Shown: piece after piece, positions 8,488 through 16,388 of the stretch
Layout of the letters: each line of letters begins with the position of its first letter
How positions within the stretch are numbered: position 1 is the first letter of the stretch
Notes under the pieces: model-generated
Seen by the model: the letters and a program-made list of their open reading frames with translations, nothing else
Databases searched by the model: none
Told to the model about the DNA's origin: nothing
Source: Chthonomonadaceae bacterium
Lineage (GTDB): Bacteria; Armatimonadota; Fimbriimonadia; Fimbriimonadales; Fimbriimonadaceae
Assembly: GCA_015709495.1 (NCBI GenBank)
Contig: CP054189.1
Coordinates: 2,418,001 to 2,482,000, forward strand
DNA: 64,000 bases
Reading direction: 5' to 3'
Position numbers and translations under genes: made by a program

Positions 8488-9819
8488 ATGTTCGACAACC
8501 TGACCCGCCGCATTTCGGGCATTTTTTCGAACCTCCGGCGCAAGGGCAGACTGTCCGAAGACGACGTCAAGGAGGTCTTGCGGGAGATTCGCGTCGCGCT
8601 TCTCGAAGCTGACGTGAATTTTCAGGTCGCCAAGGACTTTTGCAAAGTGGTTGCGGAACGGGCGGTCGGCGAGGAAGTCTACGGCAGCTTGTCCGCCGAC
8701 CAAACGATCGTTCGCATCGTACGCGATACCCTTGTCGAGTTCCTTCGCTCGGACGATGCGGGCTTCAAGTGGTCACCGAGCCCGCCGACGGTCGTGGTTC
8801 TGTGCGGGCTTCAGGGCTCTGGCAAGACGACGACCGCCGCCAAGCTCGCCGTGTGGCTCCAGAAGCAGGGCAAAAAGCCGATGCTGGCGGCATGCGACAT
8901 CCAGCGCCCCGCGGCCGTACACCAGCTCGAAGTTCTCGGCGAGTCCATCGGCGCGCCCGTGTTCAGCTTGCAGGACGGAACTTCCCCGACACTGATCGCT
9001 CGCCGGGCTCTGGAGCGAGCCAAGTTCCTGATGCAGGATGTGCTGATCGTCGATACCGCAGGCCGACTGCAGATCGACGCTCCGCTCATGGATGAGTTGC
9101 AGGCGATCGTCCGGGAGGTTCAGCCGACGGAGACGTTCTTGGTCGTTGACTCCACCACCGGACAAGAAGCGGTCAACGTAGCCCAAGCCTTTTCCGAGCG
9201 AGTGCAACTGACGGGATCGATTTTCACGAAGCTCGACGGTGACACCCGCGGAGGGGCCGTCGTTTCGGTCAAGGCCGCGACCGGAGTCCCCGTGCGGTTT
9301 GTCGGTCTCGGCGAGAAGACCGACGCGCTCGAAGCGTTCTCAGCCCAACGGATGGCCGAGCGGATCATCGGCATGGGCGATGTTTTGGGGATCATCGAGC
9401 GCGCCGAAGAGGCTATTGACAAAGGCGAAGCGCTCGCCCTCGAAGCCAAGCTGAAGGGAGGCGGTGCGATCGACTTTAACGATCTGCTCGCCCAGTTCCG
9501 CACGATCCGCAAGATGGGACCCATTCAGAACGTGCTGAAGATGATCCCCGGTCTCAGCGCTCAGGTGTCCGAGGAGGATCTCAACAGGGTAGACGAGCGC
9601 CAAATCGACCGTATGCAGGCCGTAATCCTCTCGATGACCCCCATCGAGCGCGCGAATCCGGATATAATCAATGGCTCGCGCAGGAAGCGGATCGCCGCAG
9701 GTTCGGGGACTTCGGTTGAAGACGTGAACATGCTGCTGCGGCAGCTTACGGAAATGCGGCGCAGCTTGAAGCAGTTCAAGAAGCTCGAAAAGCGGTTCAA
9801 GAAGCGCGGAAGGCGGTAG
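8488..9819 (+). CDS. ffh: Signal recognition particle GTPase Ffh
   Basis: A 443-residue protein with the full Ffh layout: an N-domain helical bundle (1-90) containing ALLEADVNFQVAKDF, the G-domain P-loop GLQGSGKTTTAAK (107-119), DTAGR and TKLDGD, and a methionine-bearing M-domain ending in a basic KKLEKRFKKRGRR tail. It binds 4.5S RNA and signal sequences and delivers ribosomes to FtsY at the inner membrane. It heads a cluster with rpsP, khpA and rimM, as in many bacteria. TACACT at 8473-8478 sits 9 nt before the ATG and may be its -10 box. No 4.5S RNA gene was found in the window. Confidence 0.97.
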   Translation: MFDNLTRRISGIFSNLRRKGRLSEDDVKEVLREIRVALLEADVNFQVAKDFCKVVAERAVGEEVYGSLSADQTIVRIVRDTLVEFLRSDDAGFKWSPSPPTVVVLCGLQGSGKTTTAAKLAVWLQKQGKKPMLAACDIQRPAAVHQLEVLGESIGAPVFSLQDGTSPTLIARRALERAKFLMQDVLIVDTAGRLQIDAPLMDELQAIVREVQPTETFLVVDSTTGQEAVNVAQAFSERVQLTGSIFTKLDGDTRGGAVVSVKAATGVPVRFVGLGEKTDALEAFSAQRMAERIIGMGDVLGIIERAEEAIDKGEALALEAKLKGGGAIDFNDLLAQFRTIRKMGPIQNVLKMIPGLSAQVSEEDLNRVDERQIDRMQAVILSMTPIERANPDIINGSRRKRIAAGSGTSVEDVNMLLRQLTEMRRSLKQFKKLEKRFKKRGRR

Positions 9820-9860
9820 CGAGATAGGCAATCAAGCCAAATGGGAGAACGGAACACGAA

Positions 9861-10427
9861 GTGGTAAGGATTAGGTTACGAAGAACAGGCTCGAAGGGCA
9901 ACCCCTTTTATCGGGTCGTCGTTGCAAATTCGACCGACGGAAGAAACGGTCGATTCATCGAAGTGCTCGGCACATACAACCCGATCGTCAAGCCGACCCA
10001 AGTTCAGATCGACGGTGAGAAGGCCCTGAACTGGCTCCTGAAGGGCGCTCAGCCGACCGAGACCACGGCGATCTTGCTCAATAGGGTGGGCGTACTCGAT
10101 AGGTTTTTCGAGCAGCGTCCCAACGCTCGAAGGGATTACTCTTTCCTCGACAAGCGAACATCGGCCATGTCCGTCAAGTCGGTCATCGAGGCTCCCCAAA
10201 CTGCCGCCGCTCCCAAACCTGCCGCAGCTCCCGAGCCGAGCGAGCCAGAACCCGTGGCCGCGGCGGAAGAAGCTCCCGCTGAAGAACTACCCGTGGAGGC
10301 CGCCCCAGAGGCGCCCGCTCCCGAAGAACCCGCCGATGAGGCCCCAACCGCCGAAGCGAACGAAGACGCGAGCGCAGAAGCGAGCGCCGACGCTACCGAG
10401 CCTGAAGCCGAAGAGCCGAAAGAATGA
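9861..10427 (+). CDS. rpsP: Ribosomal protein bS16 with acidic C-terminal tail
   Basis: A 188-residue protein. Residues 1-90 are a normal bS16 (VRIRLRRTGSKGNPFYRVVV, GRFIEVLGTYNP, then the LNRVGVLDRF region). After about residue 105 comes an 80-residue low-complexity tail of Ala, Pro and Glu, so the protein is about twice the usual bS16 length. The start is GTG at 9861, with GGGAGAACGGAA upstream. It overlaps khpA by 4 bp (ATGA). The core is needed for 30S assembly. The acidic tail is likely disordered and its purpose is unknown. Confidence 0.95.
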   Translation: MVRIRLRRTGSKGNPFYRVVVANSTDGRNGRFIEVLGTYNPIVKPTQVQIDGEKALNWLLKGAQPTETTAILLNRVGVLDRFFEQRPNARRDYSFLDKRTSAMSVKSVIEAPQTAAAPKPAAAPEPSEPEPVAAAEEAPAEELPVEAAPEAPAPEEPADEAPTAEANEDASAEASADATEPEAEEPKE

Positions 10428-10663
10428 GTTACTCCACATTGGTCGAGACCTTGGTCAAGGGCGTCGTCGAGGACCCCTCCGCCGTCGAAATCGAAGAGAC
10501 CGTCGAAGGCCACACGAGGACGTTTTTCGTTCGCGTGGCCGACAACGACATCGGCAAGGTGATCGGGAAGAGCGGCCGTGTCGTTTCCGCCATTCGGAGC
10601 GTCGTCAGCGCGGTGGCTAGCCGAGACCGTGAAAGAGCGTTCGTCAAAATCCTCCCCGAGTAG
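10424..10663 (+). CDS. khpA: KH-domain RNA-binding protein KhpA
   Basis: A 79-residue single type II KH-domain protein. The GxxG loop is IGKSGR near residues 47-52, followed by the helix VVSAIRSVVSAV. KhpA (YlqC family) binds RNA, commonly with KhpB/Jag, and is nearly always encoded between rpsP and rimM, exactly as here. The start ATG overlaps the rpsP stop. Confidence 0.93.
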   Translation: MSYSTLVETLVKGVVEDPSAVEIEETVEGHTRTFFVRVADNDIGKVIGKSGRVVSAIRSVVSAVASRDRERAFVKILPE

Positions 10664-11171
10664 CGCTTCTTCCCTGAAGACTTCCCCACCCGATCGGGTG
10701 TTGATCGGCCGGATCGTAGGTTCGTTCGGGATCAAGGGTGAGGTGAAAGTCCAGCCCCTCACGGACTTCGACGAGAGGTTCGACCTCGGGCAGACCGTGT
10801 TCGTCCGTTCGTCCCCTCGGAAGATCGAGTCGTCCCGCTTTCATAAGGGCCAGTGGCTCTTGGGATTGGAAGGCTGTACGTCGCGAAGCGCGGCAGAAGA
10901 GTTGCAGTGGGAGGACGTGTACGCGCCCTCTGAGGGACGGCTTGAATTGCCCCAGGACACCTTCCTGACGAAGGACCTGATCGGCATGGAAGTCTTCGAA
11001 GAGGATGGGACGTCCTTGGGGGTCGTCGAGGACGTACTTCCCTACCCCGCTCACGATCTATTTCAGGTCGGCGCGATATTGATTCCGGTGGTCAAGGAGT
11101 TCGTTCGGGCCGTCGACCCCGCCGCAAGAAGGATCACCGTACGGCTGATCGAGGGCATGAAAGGCGAGTAG
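10629..11171 (+). CDS. rimM: 16S rRNA processing protein RimM
   Basis: A protein of about 180 residues. The N-terminal RimM domain begins RVLIGRIVGSFGIKGEVKV and continues to the barrel; the C-terminal PRC-barrel contains LIGMEVFEEDGTSLGVVEDV and an ILIPVVKEFVRAVD strand. RimM binds uS19 and assists maturation of the 30S head. No ATG is available. GTG at 10629 (overlapping khpA by 35 bp) is my choice; GTG at 10698, which gives VLIGRI as the N-terminus, is an alternative. In most genomes trmD and rplS follow rimM, but here the next gene is obgE. Confidence 0.9.
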   Translation: MKERSSKSSPSSASSLKTSPPDRVLIGRIVGSFGIKGEVKVQPLTDFDERFDLGQTVFVRSSPRKIESSRFHKGQWLLGLEGCTSRSAAEELQWEDVYAPSEGRLELPQDTFLTKDLIGMEVFEEDGTSLGVVEDVLPYPAHDLFQVGAILIPVVKEFVRAVDPAARRITVRLIEGMKGE

Positions 11172-11191
11172 AGCCGGGTTCGGGAAGTCGG

Positions 11192-11197
11192 TACACT
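11192..11197 (+). promoter_or_regulatory. Candidate -10 box for obgE
   Basis: TACACT ends 7 nt before the obgE ATG in the 33-bp gap after rimM. The gap holds no good Shine-Dalgarno sequence. This spacing would place transcription start at or next to the start codon, that is a leaderless mRNA. Confidence 0.4.
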
Positions 11198-11204
11198 GAA
11201 CGCA

Positions 11205-12470
11205 ATGTTTCTTGATGAGACCGAGGTCGAATTCCAATCGGGCAAAGGGGGTTCCGGAGCGGTCAGTTTTCATCGTGAGAAGCACGTTCCGCGAGGGGGC
11301 CCGAACGGGGCCGATGGGGGTCGTGGGGGCGACATCGTACTGCAAGCCGATCGATCCAAACGTACCCTTTATGACTTCCGATTGAAGCGCTCCTATCGGG
11401 CCGACGACGGAGCGCATGGCCGAGGCAACAAGCGGGGATCCGACGGCAAGCCCGTCCTCCTCAAAGTGCCGGTGGGTACGGTCATTCGGAACCTGAAGAC
11501 GGACGAAGTGATCAGCGATCTCAATCGGCACGGCGCTCGCTGCGTGGTCTGCAAAGGGGGCCGTGGCGGTTTCGGCAACCTCCACTACACGAGCAGCGTC
11601 CGGCAGGCTCCCAATTTCGCTGAAAAGGGCGAGCCAGGCGAGCAGGTCGTCGCCCGTCTCGAACTCAAACTGCTCGCCGATGTGGGCATCGTGGGGTTGC
11701 CCAACGCCGGCAAGAGCACGTTCATCAGCGCCATAAGCGCAGCGAGGCCCAAGATCGCCGCGTACCCCTTCACGACTCTCGTGCCGAACCTCGGGGTGGT
11801 GTCGGTGGACGGCGATTCATTCGTCGTCGCCGATCTTCCTGGTCTCGTCGAGGGCGCAAGCCAGGGGGTGGGGCTCGGGCACAGGTTCCTCAAGCACGCC
11901 GAGCGCACGGCGGCGCTGGTCCACATGGTCGAATGTCTTCCGCTCGACGCATCGGACCCGTTTGCCAACTACGACCTTGTGGAGGCGGAGCTGCGAAACT
12001 ACTCGCCCGAGCTGGCTGGAAAGCCGAGGCTCGTGTTCCTTTCAAAGGCCGATCTGATGCCCGCTGAGGAGGTTCGGGCGCTTGCCAAGAAGCTAGAAAA
12101 GCGGTCCGGTTTGCCGGTCTTGGTTTTGAGCGCCGCGACCGGCGAAGGCGTTTCCGAGGCAATTTACGCGATGTATGGCGCAGTCCAGGCCATGCCCGCG
12201 CAGGACGACGCCGAAGTGATCACGCTCTCGCCTGAACGAAGCGACGAGGCTTGGAGCGCCGAAGAGGTCGAAGGGGGATACCGAATCCGCGGCAAGCGCA
12301 TCGAAAGGACGATCGCCATGACCGACCTCGACAACCGCGAGGCGGTGTTTCGGCTTCAACGCAGACTCGAAAGGTGGGGTGTTTTCGACCGGCTGCGCGA
12401 ATTGGGGGCCGCCGAGGGCGACACGGTTTTTGTGGGCGAAGAAGAATTCGCATTTACGGAGGAGAGTTGA
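11205..12470 (+). CDS. obgE: GTPase ObgE/CgtA
   Basis: A 421-residue protein with all three Obg domains: a glycine-rich Obg fold (1-155, starting MFLDETEVEFQSGKGGSG), a G domain with P-loop VGLPNAGKST at about 163-172 plus DLPGLVEGAS and the SKAD specificity motif, and a C-terminal OCT domain (from about 345, EEVEGGYRIRGKRIERTI). Obg binds the 50S subunit, couples ribosome assembly to GTP/ppGpp levels and is generally essential. nadD starts inside its stop codon, as part of a common obg-nadD-rsfS arrangement. Confidence 0.97.
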   Translation: MFLDETEVEFQSGKGGSGAVSFHREKHVPRGGPNGADGGRGGDIVLQADRSKRTLYDFRLKRSYRADDGAHGRGNKRGSDGKPVLLKVPVGTVIRNLKTDEVISDLNRHGARCVVCKGGRGGFGNLHYTSSVRQAPNFAEKGEPGEQVVARLELKLLADVGIVGLPNAGKSTFISAISAARPKIAAYPFTTLVPNLGVVSVDGDSFVVADLPGLVEGASQGVGLGHRFLKHAERTAALVHMVECLPLDASDPFANYDLVEAELRNYSPELAGKPRLVFLSKADLMPAEEVRALAKKLEKRSGLPVLVLSAATGEGVSEAIYAMYGAVQAMPAQDDAEVITLSPERSDEAWSAEEVEGGYRIRGKRIERTIAMTDLDNREAVFRLQRRLERWGVFDRLRELGAAEGDTVFVGEEEFAFTEES

Positions 12471-13057
12471 AGGTAGCGATTCTGGGGGGCACATTCGACC
12501 CGCCCCACATCGGCCACCTCGAACTTGCAAGAGCAGCCCGCAAGCAACTCGAACTCGACGAGGTGATGTTGATGCCGGCGCGAAAGAACCCGCTGAGATC
12601 CAAGATCGCTCAGTCATCGCCCACGCATCGATTCGAAATGGCCAAACGGCTCGCCCGTAGCCACGAATGGCTCTCGGTGAGCGATCTGGAGATTCGACGT
12701 CCGGGCCCAAGCTATGCGGTTGACACCCTGGAACAGCTGCACCAAGTGCGTCCCGCCGAATACTGGTGGCTCCTCGGCGCGGATGCTGTCCGAGACTTTG
12801 GATCGTGGAAGAAGCCAGACCGCATCGTAAGGCTTTGCCGCCTTGCCGTGGCGCTACGAAGGCCTCTCGCATGGGAAGATGTGCTCGCGAAGGTGCCGGA
12901 GGGGTATCACCCCTATCTCGACCGAGTGGAAATGGAACCCATACCAGTATCCTCTACGGAGATTCGCGACCGGCTGGGAACCGGAAGGGCCGTGAGGCAA
13001 TGGTTGGACCCGAATGTGCTTGCATATATCGAACAAAACCATCTATACAGAGGATGA
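12467..13057 (+). CDS. nadD: Nicotinate-nucleotide adenylyltransferase NadD
   Basis: A 196-residue protein. It has the nucleotidyltransferase motif GGTFDPPHIGH at residues 6-16 and the later SSTEIRDRL motif (ISSTxIR type). NadD forms deamido-NAD from nicotinate mononucleotide and ATP. The start is TTG at 12467, chosen because GGAGGAG lies immediately upstream at 12459-12465 and the frame overlaps the obgE stop (TTGA). Longer frames upstream lie inside obgE and are not plausible. Confidence 0.94.
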   Translation: MKVAILGGTFDPPHIGHLELARAARKQLELDEVMLMPARKNPLRSKIAQSSPTHRFEMAKRLARSHEWLSVSDLEIRRPGPSYAVDTLEQLHQVRPAEYWWLLGADAVRDFGSWKKPDRIVRLCRLAVALRRPLAWEDVLAKVPEGYHPYLDRVEMEPIPVSSTEIRDRLGTGRAVRQWLDPNVLAYIEQNHLYRG

Positions 13058-13402
13058 ATGACGTCTGAAAAGAAGAGAGACATTGCCCTGAAGGCGATGG
13101 AGGACACCAAGGTGGAACGGGCCGAGGTGTTGGATGTTCAGTCCAAGACCCCGGTGGCGGACTACTTCATCGTTGGCACGGGCACGAGCGATCGGCACGT
13201 TCGCTCGATCGCGGACGCCGTGGAAGAGGCCTTCAAGTCGCAGGGCGTGGCGCCCTTGGGGCGCGAAGGGGAGCGAACGGGCTGGGTGTTGCTCGACTAT
13301 GGCGACGTGGTCGTCCATGTGATGCGAGAAGAGCAGCGCCAATTCTACGATCTGGAGTCGTTGTGGAAGACGAGAGAGGCAGACCCGAACTTGCTGGCCT
13401 GA
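13058..13402 (+). CDS. rsfS: Ribosomal silencing factor RsfS
   Basis: A 114-residue RsfS/Iojap/DUF143 protein: ALKAMEDTKVERAEVLDV, then TPVADYFIVGTGTSDRHVRSIADAV, and WVLLDYGDVVVHVM, all hallmark segments. It binds uL14 on the 50S subunit and blocks subunit joining in starvation. Its ATG abuts the nadD stop codon, so translation is probably coupled. Confidence 0.95.
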   Translation: MTSEKKRDIALKAMEDTKVERAEVLDVQSKTPVADYFIVGTGTSDRHVRSIADAVEEAFKSQGVAPLGREGERTGWVLLDYGDVVVHVMREEQRQFYDLESLWKTREADPNLLA

Positions 13403-14346
13403 GCGAATCAGAGCTTGCCGCATGGCAAGAGCTTGCGCTCGTGGCAAGGCGGCTCGACGGCGAGCAAGACGCCGAGATTGCGTCCGCTTTGCAGGGCGCG
13501 CTAGCATCGAAGGTTGAAAAGCTGCAAAAGTCCGTCGGCTTCACCCAGATTCCAGTTTCGCTGTCACTACTTCCCCACCTTCGCAAGCACTTCCCCGAGC
13601 TTCCCGTTTACGACGACGCGCCGCCCGCAACTGAAGAAGCGAATGCCGAAGAGATCACGGAGCTTCAAGAACTCACTCCCGAGCAGCGATCGCAGATCGA
13701 CAACATGCTCCGCCAGGCGAACGTTGCCCAACTCCGAGGGAACTATAACGAATCCGAGGAGATCCTTCAGGCAGCCCTAGCCCTTGCGCCGGGTTGTGCG
13801 GACGTGTTGGAGGCGGTCGGCGATCACTATGCCGCCCGTGGCAACCTGCGCAAGGCGCGGGAGGTGTATCAGCGAGCGAAGAGGCTCGACCCCGAAAACA
13901 TCTCGATCGAAAAGAAGTACGCCAACGCGGTTTTCCAAGTCGGAAACGCCGCAATCATGGCCGACACCCTTCGCATCGGCGGGAGCGCCTTCGAGCAGCA
14001 GGCCTCCGCGCGGGCCGCCGTCTACTATTCCCTGTTCATCCCCGGTTCAGGGCAGATCACGCTGGGCGAGGTCGGCAAGGGGATCGTCCTGCTGCTGGGT
14101 TGGTTGGGCAGTTGGATCGGCGTGTTCGTGGTCGGGTTCGACAACATTCTTCGCGCGCTCGGTCTGCTCCGCGACGAGGCGTCTCAGCCTGTGAACATGC
14201 TCGCGTTCTTGTTCTTGGCTTCGGCCGCGCTGTTTCATCTGTCCGCGGTGTTCGACGTTTCGGCGCGGGCAAAGGCCGTACCAAAAGCCAAACGCCGCGA
14301 GTCGATCGAGCATCCCAAGCCCCCGGTCGATCTCCCTTACGACTAG
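13363..14346 (+). CDS. TPR-repeat membrane protein
   Basis: A 327-residue protein. Residues about 100-175 hold at least two TPR-type helix pairs (NVAQLRGNYNESEEILQAAL and NLRKAREVYQRAKRLDPEN), followed by two or three hydrophobic segments from about 222 to 305 and a basic/proline-rich C-terminus. The start is GTG at 13363 with GGAG 5 nt upstream; it overlaps rsfS by 40 bp, so it is the last gene of the ribosome cluster. I do not recognise a specific family. TPR plus C-terminal membrane segments suggests a scaffold at the inner membrane. Confidence 0.8.
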   Translation: MEDERGRPELAGLSESELAAWQELALVARRLDGEQDAEIASALQGALASKVEKLQKSVGFTQIPVSLSLLPHLRKHFPELPVYDDAPPATEEANAEEITELQELTPEQRSQIDNMLRQANVAQLRGNYNESEEILQAALALAPGCADVLEAVGDHYAARGNLRKAREVYQRAKRLDPENISIEKKYANAVFQVGNAAIMADTLRIGGSAFEQQASARAAVYYSLFIPGSGQITLGEVGKGIVLLLGWLGSWIGVFVVGFDNILRALGLLRDEASQPVNMLAFLFLASAALFHLSAVFDVSARAKAVPKAKRRESIEHPKPPVDLPYD

Positions 14347-14350
14347 ACAC

Positions 14351-14374
14351 GGCGCATCCTTCTGGGTATGCGCC
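14351..14374. terminator. Stem-loop between convergent genes
   Basis: GGCGCAT (14351-14357) pairs perfectly with ATGCGCC (14368-14374). It lies in the 43-bp gap between the converging TPR and translin-like genes, so it could terminate either strand. The T-tract is poor, which lowers confidence. Confidence 0.5.
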
Positions 14375-14389
14375 GCCAGGTTCATTCTC

Positions 14390-15022
14390 TTACTTGCCCA
14401 GCGCCTCGCGGGTTCGCTTGAGTTCCTCGACCAATTCGTGCTGGCTAGTCGTCGCCGTGAGGTCGCTCCGAGTTCGCTCGACGACCGCCCGGAGCGCATC
14501 GGTTGTGCGTCTGAGTCCGCCCGTCATGGCGTCGGAGTAGTCGAACGTGATCAACTCCTCATAGACCGCTTCCATCGCGTCGAGGATTCGGGAGGCTTCA
14601 ACTAGGTCGCCCGCCCTCATCCGATCGAGCGCGAACCTCCTGCACTCGCTCGCGGCCTCCCCCATCCCATTGAGGAAGCTCATCGGCATGACGCCGAGTT
14701 CCGAAGGGGTCGGGAAGCCCGAACCCCGCGCGATCGAAAGAACGGACGCGGCCTCGACGACTTCCTTTTCGCCGTCATGCAGAAACCCCGCGTGATAGAT
14801 GTTCGGAAACGGCGCGAGCGATTCTTGGGCGCTACGGATCGCTCCCTTAGCCTCAGCGAGCAGTTCCTCCGCCTTCTCGTACTGGCGTCGGTGTACATGG
14901 CGAATGCTGCGCGCGCTGAATTGGATGGCAGCGCGGCTGGCCTTGAGGCCGATCTCACGAGCTTCGTGCATCGCCTGGGCTTGATCGCGCAACTCCTCGG
15001 CGGTCTTTTCCCACGTGCTCAT
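14390..15022 (-). CDS. Translin-family protein
   Basis: A 210-residue all-helical protein. The pattern RSIRHVHRRQYEKAEELLAEA, then the glycine-turn segment YHAGFLHDGEKEVVEA, and FLNGMGEAASECRRFALDRM matches the translin/TRAX helical-bundle fold (HR-x-x-x-x-A, then D-x-x-E, then G-x-x-D/E-x-x-x-E-x-R). Eukaryotic translin-TRAX is a nucleic-acid-binding octamer with TRAX as RNase; archaeal and some bacterial homologues exist. Whether this one has nuclease residues is not clear. It overlaps radC by 4 bp (ATGA), implying a shared operon and possibly a DNA/RNA repair context. The call is by pattern and needs a profile check. Confidence 0.65.
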   Translation of the reverse strand: MSTWEKTAEELRDQAQAMHEAREIGLKASRAAIQFSARSIRHVHRRQYEKAEELLAEAKGAIRSAQESLAPFPNIYHAGFLHDGEKEVVEAASVLSIARGSGFPTPSELGVMPMSFLNGMGEAASECRRFALDRMRAGDLVEASRILDAMEAVYEELITFDYSDAMTGGLRRTTDALRAVVERTRSDLTATTSQHELVEELKRTREALGK

Positions 15023-15720
15023 CCCATGAGCCCCCGTTCTCGAAGGCTGATGTGGGTGTCGTACCCGATAATGATGTGGTCGTTGACGGGGATGTCGAGC
15101 ATCTCGCCGACTCGAACGAGCCGCTCGGTGATCTCGATGTCTTCTGGGCTGGGGTCCGGGTTGCCGCTGGGGTGGTTGTGCGCGACGATGATGCTCGCCG
15201 CACCCGCCCGAATCGCCTCGCGGAAGACCTCTCGCGGGCCCACAACGGACATGGTAAGCGTCCCAATATGGACGACCGAGTGATGCATCACTTGGCCCTT
15301 CGCGTCGAGTAGCACGACGACGAACTGCTCTTTCTTTTCGAGCCTCAGCTTCGATCGCAGGAACTCAGCGGCGTCGGCGGGTCCGGTGATTACGGGGTCG
15401 CCGCTGCGAGTCGCCCGCTCCATTCTCCGCCCGATCTCGATCCAGGCAAGGGCCCGAACCGCTTCGTACGATTCGACGCCAAACTGCGCGAGCTCGTGTT
15501 CCGAAAGATCGGCGACCCGGTGAAACTGGCTCGTCAAGGTCGCCCGGCGACGAACGGCTTCATACGCCTCCGCTTGGTCTTTCTCCGACTCGGAAGAGGC
15601 AACTCCCAGCGCGACCAAATCGACGAATCCCAAGGCGCCCGGCGTGAGATGCCTGAACCTCACGTAGGGCGTGTCTTCTGCGGTATGCATCGTCGCCAGG
15701 TTCGACGTGAATCGCCTCAT
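15019..15720 (-). CDS. radC: RadC-family JAMM/MPN+ protein
   Basis: A 233-residue protein with the RadC C-terminal domain. The JAMM zinc motif is VAHNHPSGNPDPSPEDIE near residues 181-198, and HIGTLTMSVVGPREVFREAI precedes it. The helical N-terminal part (20-105) replaces the usual UPF0758 helix-hairpin-helix. Zinc-dependent peptidase chemistry is expected from the motif, though a DNA-repair role for RadC is disputed. GGCAGGAG directly abuts the chosen ATG at 15720, so the in-frame ATG at 15690 is an alternative start. It is co-transcribed with the translin-like gene. Confidence 0.9.
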   Translation of the reverse strand: MRRFTSNLATMHTAEDTPYVRFRHLTPGALGFVDLVALGVASSESEKDQAEAYEAVRRRATLTSQFHRVADLSEHELAQFGVESYEAVRALAWIEIGRRMERATRSGDPVITGPADAAEFLRSKLRLEKKEQFVVVLLDAKGQVMHHSVVHIGTLTMSVVGPREVFREAIRAGAASIIVAHNHPSGNPDPSPEDIEITERLVRVGEMLDIPVNDHIIIGYDTHISLRERGLMG

Positions 15721-15731
15721 CTCCTGCCCGA

Positions 15732-16274
15732 CTAAGCTTTCGGTCCCGGCACCCTTCGCTCGACCTGCGCGATGTGCCGTTCGTTGTGCGACACCAGCAA
15801 CTGAAAGCAGTCAGCGAGGTTCATTCGAAAGATGCCGACCAGGGGGTTCGTTAGCTTGGTCCGCACGAGGTCCTTCCCCTTCGCGTCTTGAGCGAGCTTG
15901 AGCAGGTTGTCGGCTTCGGACATCCACGTATCGAGCGCAGCCCGGCCAGGACGCTCCGTTCTAGGCCAGAGCTTTTTGGGCGAAGGCGCGTTGCCCGATG
16001 GCCCTGATGCTTTCTGAAGCACCTTCCCAAACCAACTGAAGGCGACTTCGACTCCTTGTCTCTCCGGGGCGGCATCGACTGCCCTTCGCATAGGCTCGAA
16101 GTAGAATCCGTTCGCAAGGTTCATGTGATCGACGATTTGGGATGCGCTCCACCCTCGCTTTCCCCGCGTGGCGTCCCATTCGTCGTCCGAAAAGGCCGCG
16201 GCGGCCTTTGCTAGCCTTGCCTTCTGTTGTTCGAGCCGGGAGATCACTCCGTCCAAGAAATCGTCCACCCTCAC
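15732..16274 (-). CDS. DinB-like four-helix protein
   Basis: A protein of about 180 residues. The N-terminal helix (DDFLDGVISRLEQQKARLAKA) and WSASQIVDHMNLANGFYFEPM fit the DinB/YfiT fold, with the final helix FQLLVSHNERHIAQVERR supplying the H-x3-H-x2-Q metal-site pattern. These proteins are often thiol-dependent (bacillithiol/mycothiol) transferases, but the substrate here cannot be stated. The start is GTG at 16274, since the longer frame to 16421 runs into the parB promoter region. It ends 11 bp before radC begins. Confidence 0.7.
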   Translation of the reverse strand: MRVDDFLDGVISRLEQQKARLAKAAAAFSDDEWDATRGKRGWSASQIVDHMNLANGFYFEPMRRAVDAAPERQGVEVAFSWFGKVLQKASGPSGNAPSPKKLWPRTERPGRAALDTWMSEADNLLKLAQDAKGKDLVRTKLTNPLVGIFRMNLADCFQLLVSHNERHIAQVERRVPGPKA

Positions 16275-16388
16275 GCTTCGATTGTACTGCGCCGGCGGCC
16301 GATCGTACGGCGCTACAAACGGCCAGGCCCGCATCGTCCATAATCGAACCTGCGACCTGTTGGGGCTTCGCTGCGGGAAGGCGATTCG

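Noticed and set aside
16325-16365. A stretch resembling the T-arm of a minus-strand tRNA (AATCGAACCTGCGACC)
   Set aside because: No acceptor stem, anticodon stem or CCA partner could be folded around it; it lies in the parB leader.
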